64,000 nt of DNA from Neoroseomonas lacus (GTDB lineage: Bacteria; Pseudomonadota; Alphaproteobacteria; Acetobacterales; Acetobacteraceae): positions 184,679 through 248,678 of the forward strand of contig NZ_BMKW01000008.1 of assembly GCF_014644535.1 (NCBI RefSeq), written 5' to 3'. Below are positions 17,084 through 27,802 of the stretch, in pieces; position 1 is the first letter of the stretch, and each line of letters begins with the position of its first letter. The notes below the pieces were generated by a model. That model did not search any database, had not been told where the DNA came from, and saw only the letters and a list, made by a program, of their open reading frames with translations. Position numbers and translations under genes: made by a program.

Positions 17084-19539
17084 GCGACACCCATCACCAT
17101 GCCGGCCCCTGCAGCTGCGACGAGGCCTGCGAGCCGCACAGCCTCACGCGGAACCACTACTTCACCGGCAAGCTGCTGGTGGAGCGGGACTTCACGGACG
17201 AGCAGCACTATTTCCGCGAGAAGATCCGCCTGCACCACCAGCGCCTGCATGGCGTGGGCGTGGTCTGCGGCCTCGACCTGACGCCGCATCCCAACCCCGC
17301 CTGCCGGGACCGGATGTTCGTGCTGCAGCCGGGCAGCGCCATCGATTGCTGCGGCCATGACATCCTAGTGGTCGAGCCCGAGACGATCGAGCTGGCGAGC
17401 TTCGCGAATGTCGCCGCGCTGATCGCGGCCGCGACGCAGAACCCGGACGTCCCCGCGGCCCATACGCTGCAGGTCTGCCTCAGCTACCGGGAATGCCCGA
17501 CCGAGACGGTGCCGGTGCTGTTCGACGAATGCGGCTGCGACGACACGCAATGCGCCCCGAACCGCATCCTGGAATCCTACGCGCTCGACATCCGCATCGA
17601 CCCGCCGCCGCCGGTCTTCAACCCGGGCGGGGCGAGCGTGACCTGGGCGAGCACCATCGCCATCGCCCATGCTCGTCACGTCGCGGTGGATGAAACGAAC
17701 GGCCGCCTGTTCGTCATCAGCGAAGCGCCCGCCGCGCTGTACCAGGTGCGGACGGCCAATGGCGCCATCGAGGCATCCGTCGTGCTGCCCGGCACGGCGA
17801 CCGGCCTCGCCGTCTCGCCCGACGGCGCGCAGGTGTATGTGGCTCGGCAGGACGGCGCCAACCCGCACATCCTGGCCGTGTATGCGCCCGATGGCGTGGG
17901 CGGCATCGGTGCGGGGCCGTCTGCCGAGGCCCCCATCCCCGGCACGGTGGCCTCCGCCGTCGCGCTGCGGACGCTGCCGGATGGGCGGCTGCTGGGGGTG
18001 GGGGAGACCGGCGGTCTGCTGCGCCTGTGGGCCGCCGGCGTACCGGACCCGGCCATCATCGCGGCAACCCGCGACACCGGCGCCGATCGGCGCTGCATCG
18101 GCACCAGCGGCGACACGGCCTATCTCGTCGCGCCGGGCACCAACGCCGCCTTCTCCATCGACCTCGCGGCCGCGGCGCTGCCGGAGACCGCGATCGCAGG
18201 CGTGCCGGCCGCGGCGACACTCTCGGGCGGTGCGGTAATGGTCTCGACCGGACCGGACCGGCTGCTGCTGCTCGACACCGCCGCACCCGCCGCCATCGTG
18301 ATGAACGCCAGCGGCGGGGCGCCACTGGGCACGGCGGCGCTGGCGCATCCGCCGGTCGACGCGCAGGCCGCCTCCGGCGGCGCCTTCGCGCTGATCCTGG
18401 AGGCGGATGCGGCGGGCGCCGGCTTCGTTCAGGCGCTCTCCGTGGGGGCGTTGGCGGCTGGGCTCACAGCCCATGCGACGCCACCGGTGCCCGTCGGCGA
18501 CGGCCCTTCCGGCATCGTGATCAGCGGCGAGGTCGGCTACGTCGCCTACACGGACGCGCTGGCGACACCGGGCGTCGGCGGTGTCGCGGTGCTCGGCGTC
18601 TCGGCGCTGGATTGCGCGGATGCGCTGCGCGGCGGCGACTGCCCCGGCTGCGTCACGCCGGATTGCGTCGTCCTCGCCACCATCGAGAACTGGCGGCCCG
18701 GCTACAGCCTCGAAGCGATGCCGCCGGGCGTGACCGACCCCGCGGCGGACCTCGCGGCCGGGGTCGCACAGCTGAACAACCGGTTGGGCCGCATCCACCT
18801 GCCCAGCACCCAGGCGATCACCCAGGCGCTGCTATGCCTCCTCTCGCGCGGCAGCGGCGGCGTGGGCACGCAGGGCCCGCCGGGTCCCATCGGCCCGCCA
18901 GGTCCCGCCGGAGCCGCCGGACCACCGGGCGCACCGGGCGGGCAGGGGCCACCTGGCGCACCCGGCGCACCCGGCGCGCCAGGCGGCCAGGGACCGCCCG
19001 GCCCCCCGGGACCTCCTGGACCACAGGGCCCGCCGGGGCCGGGACCGGAGCAGGAGGACCTCACGCGCATCTGCGCCATCAACTGGGAGCATCGGCGCGT
19101 GCTGCTGCTGCCCCGGCTCGAAGCCGGCCTGATCATCGCCTTCGACCGGCCCGTGCGCCTCGAGGACATCGACGACCTGACCTTCGAGGTGCAGGTCCAG
19201 GTCCCCGACACCCAGCAGCGCGTCATCTGCTGGTGCAACTGGGATTCGGAGGTCATCCAAGGCCTCATCCTCGAACAGCGCTGCCGGCCGGAGGTCGGCT
19301 TCGCGACCAGCCCCGGCCCGCTGGTGGACGCGGTGCGCTGGCGCCCCAACGGCCTGCCGCCCGCCATCTTCCAGGGCCAGGGCTGGGTCCGGGTGCTGCT
19401 GCACGGCGACCACATCCGCGACGAGAACGGCCGCGCGCTGGACGGCAACCACCTGCCACCCTGGCTGCCGGCTCGACCGAGCGGCGACGGCATCCAGGGC
19501 GGCCTCTTTGAAAGCTGGTTCCAGCTGCGGCGCGGCTGA
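17080..19539 (+). CDS. fibre-like protein 1 with beta-propeller and collagen-like stalk
   Basis: An 819-aa putative receptor-binding or decorating protein. Residues about 1-110 contain a Cys-rich start (PCSCDEAC) and a domain shared with the next two genes ([20 protein letters not shown] ... [12 protein letters not shown]). Residues about 190-520 look like a YVTN/propeller ([30 protein letters not shown]). Residues 596-655 (18865-19044) are 20 uninterrupted Gly-X-Y triplets, mostly GPP, GAP and GPQ, expected to trimerise as a collagen helix. A 160-aa head with [11 protein letters not shown] and ILEQRC follows. Propeller, stalk and head suggest an elongated trimeric spike on the baseplate or sheath. 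The start is in an ATGA overlap. Confidence 0.85.
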   Translation: MSDTHHHAGPCSCDEACEPHSLTRNHYFTGKLLVERDFTDEQHYFREKIRLHHQRLHGVGVVCGLDLTPHPNPACRDRMFVLQPGSAIDCCGHDILVVEPETIELASFANVAALIAAATQNPDVPAAHTLQVCLSYRECPTETVPVLFDECGCDDTQCAPNRILESYALDIRIDPPPPVFNPGGASVTWASTIAIAHARHVAVDETNGRLFVISEAPAALYQVRTANGAIEASVVLPGTATGLAVSPDGAQVYVARQDGANPHILAVYAPDGVGGIGAGPSAEAPIPGTVASAVALRTLPDGRLLGVGETGGLLRLWAAGVPDPAIIAATRDTGADRRCIGTSGDTAYLVAPGTNAAFSIDLAAAALPETAIAGVPAAATLSGGAVMVSTGPDRLLLLDTAAPAAIVMNASGGAPLGTAALAHPPVDAQAASGGAFALILEADAAGAGFVQALSVGALAAGLTAHATPPVPVGDGPSGIVISGEVGYVAYTDALATPGVGGVAVLGVSALDCADALRGGDCPGCVTPDCVVLATIENWRPGYSLEAMPPGVTDPAADLAAGVAQLNNRLGRIHLPSTQAITQALLCLLSRGSGGVGTQGPPGPIGPPGPAGAAGPPGAPGGQGPPGAPGAPGAPGGQGPPGPPGPPGPQGPPGPGPEQEDLTRICAINWEHRRVLLLPRLEAGLIIAFDRPVRLEDIDDLTFEVQVQVPDTQQRVICWCNWDSEVIQGLILEQRCRPEVGFATSPGPLVDAVRWRPNGLPPAIFQGQGWVRVLLHGDHIRDENGRALDGNHLPPWLPARPSGDGIQGGLFESWFQLRRG
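18865..19044 (+). repeat. collagen-like Gly-X-Y coding repeat (20 triplets)
   Basis: Twenty consecutive in-frame Gly-X-Y codon triplets inside fibre-like protein 1. Pro fills most X and many Y positions; Ala and Gln occupy the others. The DNA is imperfectly repetitive (GGxCCxCCx 9-mers), so copy number could vary by slippage. Collagen-like stalks occur in some phage fibres and bacterial surface proteins; without hydroxylation, bacterial versions rely on flanking trimerisation domains, which the following head region could supply. Confidence 0.95.
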
Positions 19540-19565
19540 TCAACCCTTTGGCGGGAGAACGGATC

Positions 19566-21464
19566 GTGCAACACGGTCGATCCTATGGCGGCATCGGAGC
19601 AGGCGACGCGGTCGCCTGGCGCGATCCCTCGAGCCGGACGAACCCAGGCTACGGACCTGACCCGAGCTGCCAGCCCTGTCCCGCCTGCGGCGGGCTCGAA
19701 TGCCTGTGCCGGCCGCGCTTCTTCGCCGGCCAGTTGCTGACCGAGCAGGACCTCAACCGGCTCGACCACTACATCACCGAGAAGCACAAGCTGCACAACC
19801 GCCACCTGTTCGGCCCCGGCGTGGTGTGCGGCCTGGAGGTCCGCTGCGACCCGTGCGACGAGCGCGTCACCGTGATGCCCGGCTACGCACTCTCGCCCTG
19901 TGGCGAGGACATCGTCGTCTGCCACGCGGACAGCGTCGACATCTGCGACCTGATCGCCCGCTGCCGCGACTATGAAGGACCGGATTGTCGCCCCTATGCG
20001 CGCGGCGACGATCCCTGCGAGGCGGTCATCGAGGAGTGGGTCCTCGCCATCCGCTATGCCGAGACACCGTCGCGCGCCGTCACGCCGCTGACCGGCACCG
20101 CCGGCTGCAACTGCGGCGCCGGCGGCTGCAAGGGCAGGGGCTGCGCCTGCGGCGGCGGGTGCGGCTGCAAGGGCGGCGGCGCCGCACGGCCCACGCGCGC
20201 CGAGGCGGTCAGCGCCGACCTGCCCCGCCTGCGCCGCGGCGCGCCACCGACATGCGAGCCGACCGTCACCTGCGAGACCTATCGCTACGACGTATTCCGC
20301 AAGCCCGACGACGAGACCAAGAAGCCGCGCGACCCGAAGGGCGAGGCAAGCAACGTCATCGTCGCCGGCCTCGCCGCCTTCTTCGAGGGCCTCGAAGGGG
20401 AGATGGCCGCGCGCATCGCCTGCTGCCTGCGCGACCTGGAGGCCGCGCTGCCCCGCCCGCCCGGTGCCTTCAACACCGTCACCGACGCCACCAAGCAGGA
20501 CTGGTTCCGCTGGGTCTGCGCCGTGCGCCAGGCGCTCGGCGTCTATTTCGGCCGCATCGGCGGGACCGATTGCGAGGCGATCGAAAAGCTCGGCAGCATC
20601 CCGATACCCGATCCCGCCCTGCCGCTGTCGGCCTTCCTGGTCGCGCTGGGGCAGGCGGTGCTGGGGCTGCTGATCCTCGCCATCGAAGCGATGCTGAACT
20701 GCATCTGCGCGAACGCCCTGCCACCCTGCCCGGCGGCGGAGGACCCGCGCGTGCCGCTCGCCGTCGTCAAGATCCGCAAGCGCGACTGCCACATCATCTC
20801 CGTCTGCAACTGGACGCCCGAGCGCCGCCACGTCGTGACCTTCCCGACGCTCGGCTACTGGCTGGGCTGGATCCCGCTGCGCCGGATCATCCGGGACTTC
20901 ATGGAGGCGCTGTGCTGCCGCACCTTCGACCTGCCCGACTTCTTCGGCCCACGCGACCCCGCCGGGACCACCGCTAATCCGGCCGGAACGCCGGCCGCGG
21001 GCGGCATCCGGCCGCAGGGGCTGGCCGCCATGCGCGCCGCCATGGCCGACGGGCAGCCGGATGCGGCAGCGGACCCGCTGACCCAGCCGGTGCTGCTCGA
21101 CTGGCGCTTCGACAAGGCCTTCGACCTGACCTTCCTCCAGGCGCTCGTGCTGCGCACCAGCCAGGGCAGCCCGATGGTCGCGGGCGACCTCGCGGACATG
21201 GTCTTCCGCCGCCCCGGCTATCTGCGCGCGGACGACCCCAAGGATCAGCCGGCCGCCGCCGCGGCGCTCGCCGAGAGCGGCCTGCTGAAGGCCTTCGCGA
21301 GCGTGTTGCGGCCGCTCGGCGACCTCGCCCCGTCCTTCGCAACGACCGGCGGCACCACGGCGGCTGCCGGCCAGGCCGCCGAGATCGCCGAACTGCGCGA
21401 GATGATGAAGGCGCAGGCCGCCGAGATCGCGGTCCTCAAGGCCCGGATCGAGACGAAGCAGTAG
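19566..21464 (+). CDS. fibre-like protein 2, cysteine-rich
   Basis: A 632-aa protein. GTG 19566 is chosen because GGGAG sits 8 bp upstream; a TTG at 19548 is an alternative. It carries the N-terminal domain of the trio ([20 protein letters not shown] ... [29 protein letters not shown]) after a Cys cluster ([14 protein letters not shown]). Residues 181-201 hold seven cysteines alternating with Gly (CNCGAGGC ... CACGGGCGC), a pattern that suggests metal binding or disulfide crosslinks. The C-terminus is a coiled coil ([26 protein letters not shown]) very similar to the end of fibre-like protein 3, suggesting co-oligomerisation. No enzymatic motif was seen. Confidence 0.8.
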   Translation: MQHGRSYGGIGAGDAVAWRDPSSRTNPGYGPDPSCQPCPACGGLECLCRPRFFAGQLLTEQDLNRLDHYITEKHKLHNRHLFGPGVVCGLEVRCDPCDERVTVMPGYALSPCGEDIVVCHADSVDICDLIARCRDYEGPDCRPYARGDDPCEAVIEEWVLAIRYAETPSRAVTPLTGTAGCNCGAGGCKGRGCACGGGCGCKGGGAARPTRAEAVSADLPRLRRGAPPTCEPTVTCETYRYDVFRKPDDETKKPRDPKGEASNVIVAGLAAFFEGLEGEMAARIACCLRDLEAALPRPPGAFNTVTDATKQDWFRWVCAVRQALGVYFGRIGGTDCEAIEKLGSIPIPDPALPLSAFLVALGQAVLGLLILAIEAMLNCICANALPPCPAAEDPRVPLAVVKIRKRDCHIISVCNWTPERRHVVTFPTLGYWLGWIPLRRIIRDFMEALCCRTFDLPDFFGPRDPAGTTANPAGTPAAGGIRPQGLAAMRAAMADGQPDAAADPLTQPVLLDWRFDKAFDLTFLQALVLRTSQGSPMVAGDLADMVFRRPGYLRADDPKDQPAAAAALAESGLLKAFASVLRPLGDLAPSFATTGGTTAAAGQAAEIAELREMMKAQAAEIAVLKARIETKQ

Positions 21465-21479
21465 TTCGGGAGAACCGCC

Positions 21480-24332
21480 ATGGCGACGCGATCGGACCGT
21501 CCGCGCTTCTTCGAGGGCCAGTTTCTCGGCGCTGCCGACCTGGAGGCGGTGGTCGGCCATGCGCGCGACCTGTCGCGGGAGCATCTGCTGGCCGCCCATC
21601 CCTGGGGCATTGCGACCGGCCTCGACCTCGTCGATACGCCGGCTGCGGGCGGCGGCGGCGCGGCGGATTACTTCATCCTGCCGGGCCTCGCCTGGGACGG
21701 CTATGGGCGCGCCGTGCTCGTGCTGTCACCCGTGCACGTGCAACCCGCGCTGTTCACCGGCCTCGCCGATGGCGACCAGATGGTCTGGCTGCGCTACGAC
21801 GAGACGCCGTTTCGCGGCCTGCGCGAAGGCTTCGGCGCCTGCGGCACGGACGAGGCCTTCGCCCGCATCCGCGAAAGCTTCGCCATCGAGGCCGGCCCCT
21901 TCAGCCGTGTCACCGACCGCCAGCGCGGCGTCTCGGTCGCTGGCGTCACCGTCGCCGATGCGCGGCTGGTGCCACGCCAATTCGACGCCGCCGCCGCCAT
22001 CCTCGGCGACGGTTCAGTTCCCTACCAGACCTTTCCGGCGGATGACGCCCGCTGGCTCATCCCCGTCGGCGTCGCGACCTGGGCGAATGGTGCGCCGGGC
22101 ATCCTGAAGCCGCGCAGCGCTGCCAGCCTGCAGCAGAACCGCGTGGTGCGGCAGATGCTGGGCACAGTGACGGAAAGCCTGTTCGCCGCCGATGGTGTCA
22201 TCCGCCTGCGCGACCGCTTCACCAGCCTCAAGGCCGGCGAGACCGCCGACCTCGCCATGGCCGCCCAGGCGATCAAGACGACCGACCTGCTGAACGCGCC
22301 CGACCCCGACGACAACACGAAGACGCTGGCGCGGTTGATCAATCGGGAACTCGTCTGGGTCGAAGGCAATCTGCGCGCCACCGGCCAAGTGCGGCTGTTC
22401 GGCACGCGGCTCGAACTGCGCGATGCGACTGGTGCGGAAGCGGCCGGCGTGGCGCTGTACGCACGCCGCGCGGTGAGCGCGAACAACCCGGCCGGCGGGC
22501 AGGATTTTCAGATCGTCCTGGGCGACAAGTCGGATGGCAAGGACCGCCTGGCGGTCGGCACCGCGACCGCTTATGGCCCCATTAGCGAGCGCTTCGTGCT
22601 GCGCACCGATGGCGTGCTGGCGGCGGGCCAGTCGATCCCCAACGATCTCAAGACCACCCATGCGCTGTTCTGCCAGCCCGATGCGGTCACCGCCGCGCTT
22701 GGCGTCAATGCCGGCCGCGTGGCGCGCTACGCCTTCCAGATACTGCCCGCCCTGACCGAGGCGGCGCACATCGCCTATGACGATGCGCCGAAGAAGCTGC
22801 GCCTCGGCGTCGGCGCGGACCTAGCGACCTTCACCACCTGGACGCTGGCCGGGCAGGTCGGCATCCGCACCGATGCGCCGGAAGCGGTGCATGCCGATGC
22901 GTCCAGCCTCGTCATCAACGGCGCGCCCAATCCCGGCCTGACGCTGCTCGGCGGCGCCAATACGCTCGGCAGCATCCATTTCGCCGATGGCGTGGCGGGC
23001 AGCGGCGAGCAGCGCGCCGGCTTCCTCCGCTACAACCACCTGGCCAACCGCCTGCAGTTCGGCACGCTCGATGCGCTGCGCATGACGCTCGATGCCCAAG
23101 GCGACCTCGGCCTCGGCACCGACGCGCCGACGGCGCGCGTCCATATCGTTGACGGCGCCGCCGCGCTCAAGCTCGACGGCAATGCCGTGCAGGCGGAAAA
23201 TGGCGGCGCGGTCGCGCGGCTCGACCTGCAACCCAATGGCGGCGGGCTGCGCGTGAACGGCGGCAGCGCCGACGCGAACCGCTTCGCGCTGACCGCCGAT
23301 GGCCGCCTCGGCATCGGCACGGATGCGCCCGTCTCGCCGCTCACCATCCGCAAGACGGAGCCGGAGATCTTCCTCGACGTCACCGGCGGCGGGGCGACGG
23401 CGCGCATCGAATTCGCCGTCGCGTCGGGCGTGCAATCGACCATCTTCCATCGCGTATCCGACCGCGCGTTGCGGTTGACCAATGACGGCACGACCACAGC
23501 CACGCTGCGCCAGGGCAGGATGGGGGTGAATCTTGGCGCGAACGACCTGCCGCAGGCCTCCCTGCATGTGCGCGGCAGCATCAGCGGCGACGCCAGCGCC
23601 GTCACCTCGCATGTTGCGCTGATCGAGAACACCGCAGGCGGCGGCGCCGACGTGCTCGCCCTCCGGATCACCGGCAAGTCGGCGGACGCGCAGAACAACT
23701 ACATCACCTTCTTCGACCAGTCCGGCGCCATCGGCCGCATCGAGCGCAGCACACTCGGTGAGATCCCCGCGGGCGACAACAACCAGAACCAGACGACACC
23801 GGGCAACGTGCTGCGCCTGATCTCCGGTGGCGCCGACTTCGCCGAATGCCTGCGCCGGGCCGATGCCGCCGCGCCGATCGGGCCGGGCCGGATCGTCGGC
23901 GTGCGCAATGGCGCGGTCTCCCTCGCCACCGCGGGCGCGGATTCGGTGCTGGTCACCACCGACCGCGCGGTGGTGGTGGGCAATGCATCCCTCGGCGGCG
24001 ACGCCGCAGCCGAGACGGTGGCGCTGATCGGCCAGGTATTGCTCAGCGTGCATGGGCCGGCCGCCTCGGGCGATGCGATCCTGCCCTCGGGGCGCGACGA
24101 TGGCATGGGCCGTGCCGTCGCCCCATCACGCCTCACCGCGGCCGAGGCCGGCCAGGTCGTCGGCCGGGCTTGGGCCGACAAGCCCTCGGCCGGAACCGGC
24201 GCGGTGCTGGTCGCGGTCGGCATGCAGGGCGCCGATGGCATGGCGGCGCTGAGCGCGGCCGTCACCGCCCAGGCCGCCGAGATCGCCGAACTTCGCCGCA
24301 CCGTGGCGGCACTACTGGCCAGGACGGGATGA
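21480..24332 (+). CDS. fibre-like protein 3, tail-fibre type with C-terminal chaperone-like domain
   Basis: A 950-aa protein. It starts with the trio domain in a divergent form ([20 protein letters not shown] ... [11 protein letters not shown]). Residues about 455-690 contain phage-fibre repeats of the 'G-x-G-x-G-T-x-x-P' kind ([37 protein letters not shown]). From about residue 783 ([29 protein letters not shown] ... [28 protein letters not shown]) it resembles the C-terminal intramolecular-chaperone type domains of phage neck appendages and fibres; self-cleavage is not established. It ends in a coiled coil ([19 protein letters not shown]) like fibre-like protein 2. Likely a trimeric tail fibre determining target attachment. 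Preceded by GGGAGAA. Confidence 0.82.
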   Translation: MATRSDRPRFFEGQFLGAADLEAVVGHARDLSREHLLAAHPWGIATGLDLVDTPAAGGGGAADYFILPGLAWDGYGRAVLVLSPVHVQPALFTGLADGDQMVWLRYDETPFRGLREGFGACGTDEAFARIRESFAIEAGPFSRVTDRQRGVSVAGVTVADARLVPRQFDAAAAILGDGSVPYQTFPADDARWLIPVGVATWANGAPGILKPRSAASLQQNRVVRQMLGTVTESLFAADGVIRLRDRFTSLKAGETADLAMAAQAIKTTDLLNAPDPDDNTKTLARLINRELVWVEGNLRATGQVRLFGTRLELRDATGAEAAGVALYARRAVSANNPAGGQDFQIVLGDKSDGKDRLAVGTATAYGPISERFVLRTDGVLAAGQSIPNDLKTTHALFCQPDAVTAALGVNAGRVARYAFQILPALTEAAHIAYDDAPKKLRLGVGADLATFTTWTLAGQVGIRTDAPEAVHADASSLVINGAPNPGLTLLGGANTLGSIHFADGVAGSGEQRAGFLRYNHLANRLQFGTLDALRMTLDAQGDLGLGTDAPTARVHIVDGAAALKLDGNAVQAENGGAVARLDLQPNGGGLRVNGGSADANRFALTADGRLGIGTDAPVSPLTIRKTEPEIFLDVTGGGATARIEFAVASGVQSTIFHRVSDRALRLTNDGTTTATLRQGRMGVNLGANDLPQASLHVRGSISGDASAVTSHVALIENTAGGGADVLALRITGKSADAQNNYITFFDQSGAIGRIERSTLGEIPAGDNNQNQTTPGNVLRLISGGADFAECLRRADAAAPIGPGRIVGVRNGAVSLATAGADSVLVTTDRAVVVGNASLGGDAAAETVALIGQVLLSVHGPAASGDAILPSGRDDGMGRAVAPSRLTAAEAGQVVGRAWADKPSAGTGAVLVAVGMQGADGMAALSAAVTAQAAEIAELRRTVAALLARTG

Positions 24333-24335
24333 GTC

Positions 24336-25829
24336 ATGTCGGCGAGCCTCACCATCCGCCACCTGACGCTCGACTTCCACGCCCCGCCCGGGGGGGCCGG
24401 TCGGCAGGCGCGGGACAGCGCGGAGGCGATCCGGACGGAGCTGCCGGACCGGCTGCGGGATGCGCTGAGCCTGCCCGATGACGATGGCGTGCTGTTGCTG
24501 CGGCGCTTGGCCATCGACCTGACCATACCGGCCGGCGCCTCGGGCAGCGCGGTAGCGGCGCGGCTGGCCGAGGCGCTCGCCGCCGGCCTGCGTCGGGCGG
24601 CGGCGGATGGCCGCGCGGTGGTCCGCTTCGACAGCGTCGCCGGCCATTCGGCCGCTTTCCTCGCCGCGCTGGTCGATGGTTCCGCCTGGGGCCGCTGGTG
24701 GTTCGTCGGTTTCGACGGCGTGCGCGCCTTGCCGCTGCCCGCCGCCATCCGCACGGTGCTGCTGCGCGACCCGGCGATCGCGCTTGCCATGCTGGCGGCC
24801 ATGCCGGCGGCCGTGCGCGCGCAGGTCCTCGCGGCACTCGGCTCGGCGGAGGCGCGGCGCGTCATCGACGTGCTGCGCGCGCGCGAACCGGCAACGGCCC
24901 CCGACGCGGCCTGGGCACCGGTGGTCGCGGCCCTCGACGCGGCCGGCGCCGAGCCGGAGCCGATCGCGGTGCTGGCCCTCGCCGCCGCGGCCGAACTCGT
25001 CCCGGGCCGGCTTCGCGTGGCCGAATGCCTGGCGCGGCTGACGACCTGGATGGAGGCCGCGCCGGATGCGGCGGAAGCCTGGCTGGCGACCGGTACCATC
25101 CCGGCCGGCCTGGAGCCCGCGACGGCGACGCTGCTGGCGGCCACCCCCGCCGCCGGGCGCGCGGCCCTGGCCGCGCGGCGGCAGGCGCTGCCGCAGGCGG
25201 CGCCGCGGCCGGCGGTGGCGCTCCATGTCCCGCTCGGCGGCTATGCCCTGCTCTGCCCCGGCCTGCTCGACTGGCCCATCGAGGCCGATGTGGCGGCCTG
25301 GCCCGACCTCGACGACACGCCTGCCGCCGACGTCCTGCGCCTGCTGACGCTGGCCGCCGCCGCCGGCCCGGCGCGCGCCGGCAGCCTCTGGCGCGAAGCC
25401 GCCTTCCGCGAGGTGTTCGCCGTGGCGCCCCGCACCGTCGAGGCCGATCTTCGCGCCTGGGCGCGACGCATCGGGCCGGCACGGTGGGCGCGGCTCGCGG
25501 CACCCTCCGGCGAGACGGCGGCGGCGAAGGGGGTGGGCCTACCGGTGCCGATGCTGCCCGGCCGCATCGCCCGCGCCACGCTGGCGCGCTGCGCCGGCGG
25601 CATCCTCGCCGACTTCGCCCGGCGCCTGCCAGGCTTCGCCAGCGCCTCGCCCGGCTTCCTGCGGGCGAACCTGCTCGGCCGGGGCGCCACCTTCCTCCTC
25701 GCGCCCGACAGCATCCAGGTGCGGCTGGAGCGGCCGCCGCTCGACGTGCTGTTGTCGATCACCGGGCTGGGCGACCGGCGCGCCAGCCTGCCCGACGGGC
25801 GCGCCCTCATCCTGGCGCGGGCGCCATGA
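24336..25829 (+). CDS. contractile injection system tape-measure protein (Pvc14-type)
   Basis: A 497-aa protein matching the CIS tape-measure family. The N-terminus (LTIRHLTLDFHAPPGGAG ... ELPDRLRDALSLPDDDGVLLLRRLAIDLTIPAG ... RLAEALAAGL) follows the family pattern of an 'I-x-x-x-x-L-D/E-L' strand, a helix and a 'L-x-I-D-L' strand. The PLGGYALLCPGLLDW segment near residue 305-320 matches the conserved 'A-G-x-V-L-L-x-P-F-L' motif. A repetitive Ala-rich helical middle would run inside the tube. It lies directly before the Pvc15-type ATPase, the same order as pvc14-pvc15. Its length would set particle length, but the ratio cannot be computed reliably here. Confidence 0.8.
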   Translation: MSASLTIRHLTLDFHAPPGGAGRQARDSAEAIRTELPDRLRDALSLPDDDGVLLLRRLAIDLTIPAGASGSAVAARLAEALAAGLRRAAADGRAVVRFDSVAGHSAAFLAALVDGSAWGRWWFVGFDGVRALPLPAAIRTVLLRDPAIALAMLAAMPAAVRAQVLAALGSAEARRVIDVLRAREPATAPDAAWAPVVAALDAAGAEPEPIAVLALAAAAELVPGRLRVAECLARLTTWMEAAPDAAEAWLATGTIPAGLEPATATLLAATPAAGRAALAARRQALPQAAPRPAVALHVPLGGYALLCPGLLDWPIEADVAAWPDLDDTPAADVLRLLTLAAAAGPARAGSLWREAAFREVFAVAPRTVEADLRAWARRIGPARWARLAAPSGETAAAKGVGLPVPMLPGRIARATLARCAGGILADFARRLPGFASASPGFLRANLLGRGATFLLAPDSIQVRLERPPLDVLLSITGLGDRRASLPDGRALILARAP

Positions 25830-27802
25830 GCGCGCCCTTCGCCGCCGCGCTGGCCCATCTGGACCAGCTGATCGCGCAGGAGATGCGTCGCCTGCGCGCC
25901 CGCTACGAATTGTCGATCGACGAGTTCCGCGGCCTGTTCGTCTCCGACGCGCAGGTGGAGGCGCTGCTGCAGCAGGGTGCGAGTCCGCCGCCCGCGCTGT
26001 GCCGGGACTGGCGGCGGGACATCCCGGTGCTGGCGCATCGCTTCGCGCTCGACCCCATCGCCTGCGGCTGCGTGATCCTCGCCTTGGCGCCGGAACTCTC
26101 GACCCGCTACCCGACGCTCTACGCCTATCTCAACGACGATGTGGCGCGCCGCTGGCCGACCCTCGACCTGGCGCAACGCCTGCTCGGGGAGGGCGACGCA
26201 CTGCGCGGGATGCTGACCGGCGAGGCGCCTCTGGCGACGGCCGGCCTGATCCTGCCGGCCGAGGCCGCCGATGCGGCCCGGCCGCTGCCGGCGCGCGGAT
26301 TCCGGCTGAGCCCCCCACTGCTGCACCATCTGCTGCGGTTGCCGGGCTTCCCTGTCGTCGGCTTGTCCTGGCTGCCCGAGGCGATCCCCGCCACGCCGCC
26401 GACGGAGCCCCCGCCCGAGGCGCTGCTGGTCTGCGGCCCGCCCGAGACCGGCCGGCGGGTGGCGGCGGCGGCATGGGCCGCGCGCCACGGCTGCCGGCCG
26501 CTGCTGTTCGACCTTCCGGTGACGGATGCGGCGGAGCGAGTGGAGGACGCCGCCCTCGCCGCACGGCTCGAAGGTGCTGCGCTGATCCTCGCCGCGGATG
26601 ACGCTCCGCCGCCCGCGCGCCTGCCGCGCCGGCTCGATGGCGCGCCGATCGCCGTGATCTGCCGCGCCGCCGGCCCCTGGCGGCCGTTGCTGCGCGGGCG
26701 CCGCTGGGCGGAGGTGCTGCTCGCCGCCCCGGATTCCGCGGCGCGTCTCGGCCATTGGCGCCAGCTGCTGAAGGCGCGCGGCAGCGCCGCGCCGCCCGCC
26801 GCACTGGCCGCCGTCGCGGGGCAGTTCCGGCTCAGCCTTCCGGCCATCGGGCGCGCCGCGTCGCGGCTGCCGCCGGGCCGGGTCTCGTCGGCCGCGCTCA
26901 CCCGCGCGGCGGGCCATGAACTGAGCTTCGATTTCGGTCCGGCCGCCCGGCCCGTGGCGCTGCAGCCGGGCTGGGACGACCTGGTGCTGACCGCGGGAAC
27001 GCTGGAGCAACTGCGCGACTTCGCCGCCGCCATCGCCGCGCGCGCCATCGTCTTCGGCCAATGGGGCTTCGGCCAGGTCGGCCGGCGCACCGGTGACGGG
27101 CTGACGGCGATGTTCTCCGGTGGCTCCGGCACCGGCAAGACCATGAGCGCCGCCGTCATCGCCCGCGAGCTCGGCCTCGACCTCTGGCGCGTCGATCTCG
27201 CCGGCCTCGTCAGCAAATACATCGGCGAGACCGAGCGGAATCTCGAGAAGCTGTTCGGCGCGTCCGGTGCCAGCGACGCCATCCTGTTCTTCGACGAGGC
27301 GGACGCCATCTTCGGCAAGCGGTCCGAGGTGAAGGACAGCCACGACCGCTACGCCAACATCGAGATCGCCTACCTGCTGCAGCGGCTCGAGGAGCATGAC
27401 GGCGTGGTGATCCTCGCCACCAACCTCAGCCGCAACCTCGATGCGGCCTTCCTCCGCCGCATCCCCTTCGTCATCGAATTCCCCATGCCCGACGCGGCCG
27501 CGCGCGCCCGGCTGTGGCGCAAGTCGATCCCCCCCGCCGCGCCGCTGGAACCGGATATCGACTTCGCCGCGCTCGGCCAGCGCTTCGACCTGAGCGGTGG
27601 CGATATCCGCGCGGCCGCGCTGGAAGCGGCCTTTCTCGCCGTGCGCCGCAACCGCCCGATCGGCCGGCCGGAGCTGGAGCGGGCGGTCGGCCGCCAGTTG
27701 ATGAAACGGGGGATGCTGCCGCCGGCGCAACTGCCGTCATCCTCGGCCCGCCTGCGACCAAACGGCGCCGACCACCACCCCGACCGGAGGCCGCCGGCAT
27801 GA
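25826..27802 (+). CDS. AAA+ ATPase of the injection system (Pvc15-type)
   Basis: A 658-aa ATPase. Walker A GGSGTGKT is at residues 432-439, Walker B ILFFDEAD at 486-493, sensor-1 VVILATNLSRNLDAAFLRR follows, and the arginine-finger region is FLRRIPFVIEFPMPD. The N-terminal half contains a degenerate P-loop (CGPPETGRR near 208), the typical inactive first AAA module of this family. It is thought to act as an assembly chaperone or unfoldase that helps insert cargo or the tape-measure protein. ATG 25826 overlaps the tape-measure stop; about 25 residues at the C-terminus are unstructured and overlap the next gene by 4 bp. Confidence 0.93.
   Translation: MSAPFAAALAHLDQLIAQEMRRLRARYELSIDEFRGLFVSDAQVEALLQQGASPPPALCRDWRRDIPVLAHRFALDPIACGCVILALAPELSTRYPTLYAYLNDDVARRWPTLDLAQRLLGEGDALRGMLTGEAPLATAGLILPAEAADAARPLPARGFRLSPPLLHHLLRLPGFPVVGLSWLPEAIPATPPTEPPPEALLVCGPPETGRRVAAAAWAARHGCRPLLFDLPVTDAAERVEDAALAARLEGAALILAADDAPPPARLPRRLDGAPIAVICRAAGPWRPLLRGRRWAEVLLAAPDSAARLGHWRQLLKARGSAAPPAALAAVAGQFRLSLPAIGRAASRLPPGRVSSAALTRAAGHELSFDFGPAARPVALQPGWDDLVLTAGTLEQLRDFAAAIAARAIVFGQWGFGQVGRRTGDGLTAMFSGGSGTGKTMSAAVIARELGLDLWRVDLAGLVSKYIGETERNLEKLFGASGASDAILFFDEADAIFGKRSEVKDSHDRYANIEIAYLLQRLEEHDGVVILATNLSRNLDAAFLRRIPFVIEFPMPDAAARARLWRKSIPPAAPLEPDIDFAALGQRFDLSGGDIRAAALEAAFLAVRRNRPIGRPELERAVGRQLMKRGMLPPAQLPSSSARLRPNGADHHPDRRPPA

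Noticed and set aside
18865-19044. Possible CRISPR-like or tandem DNA repeat
   Set aside because: The periodicity is 9 bp, in frame, and encodes Gly-X-Y triplets; there are no spacers or conserved 25-35 bp repeats.
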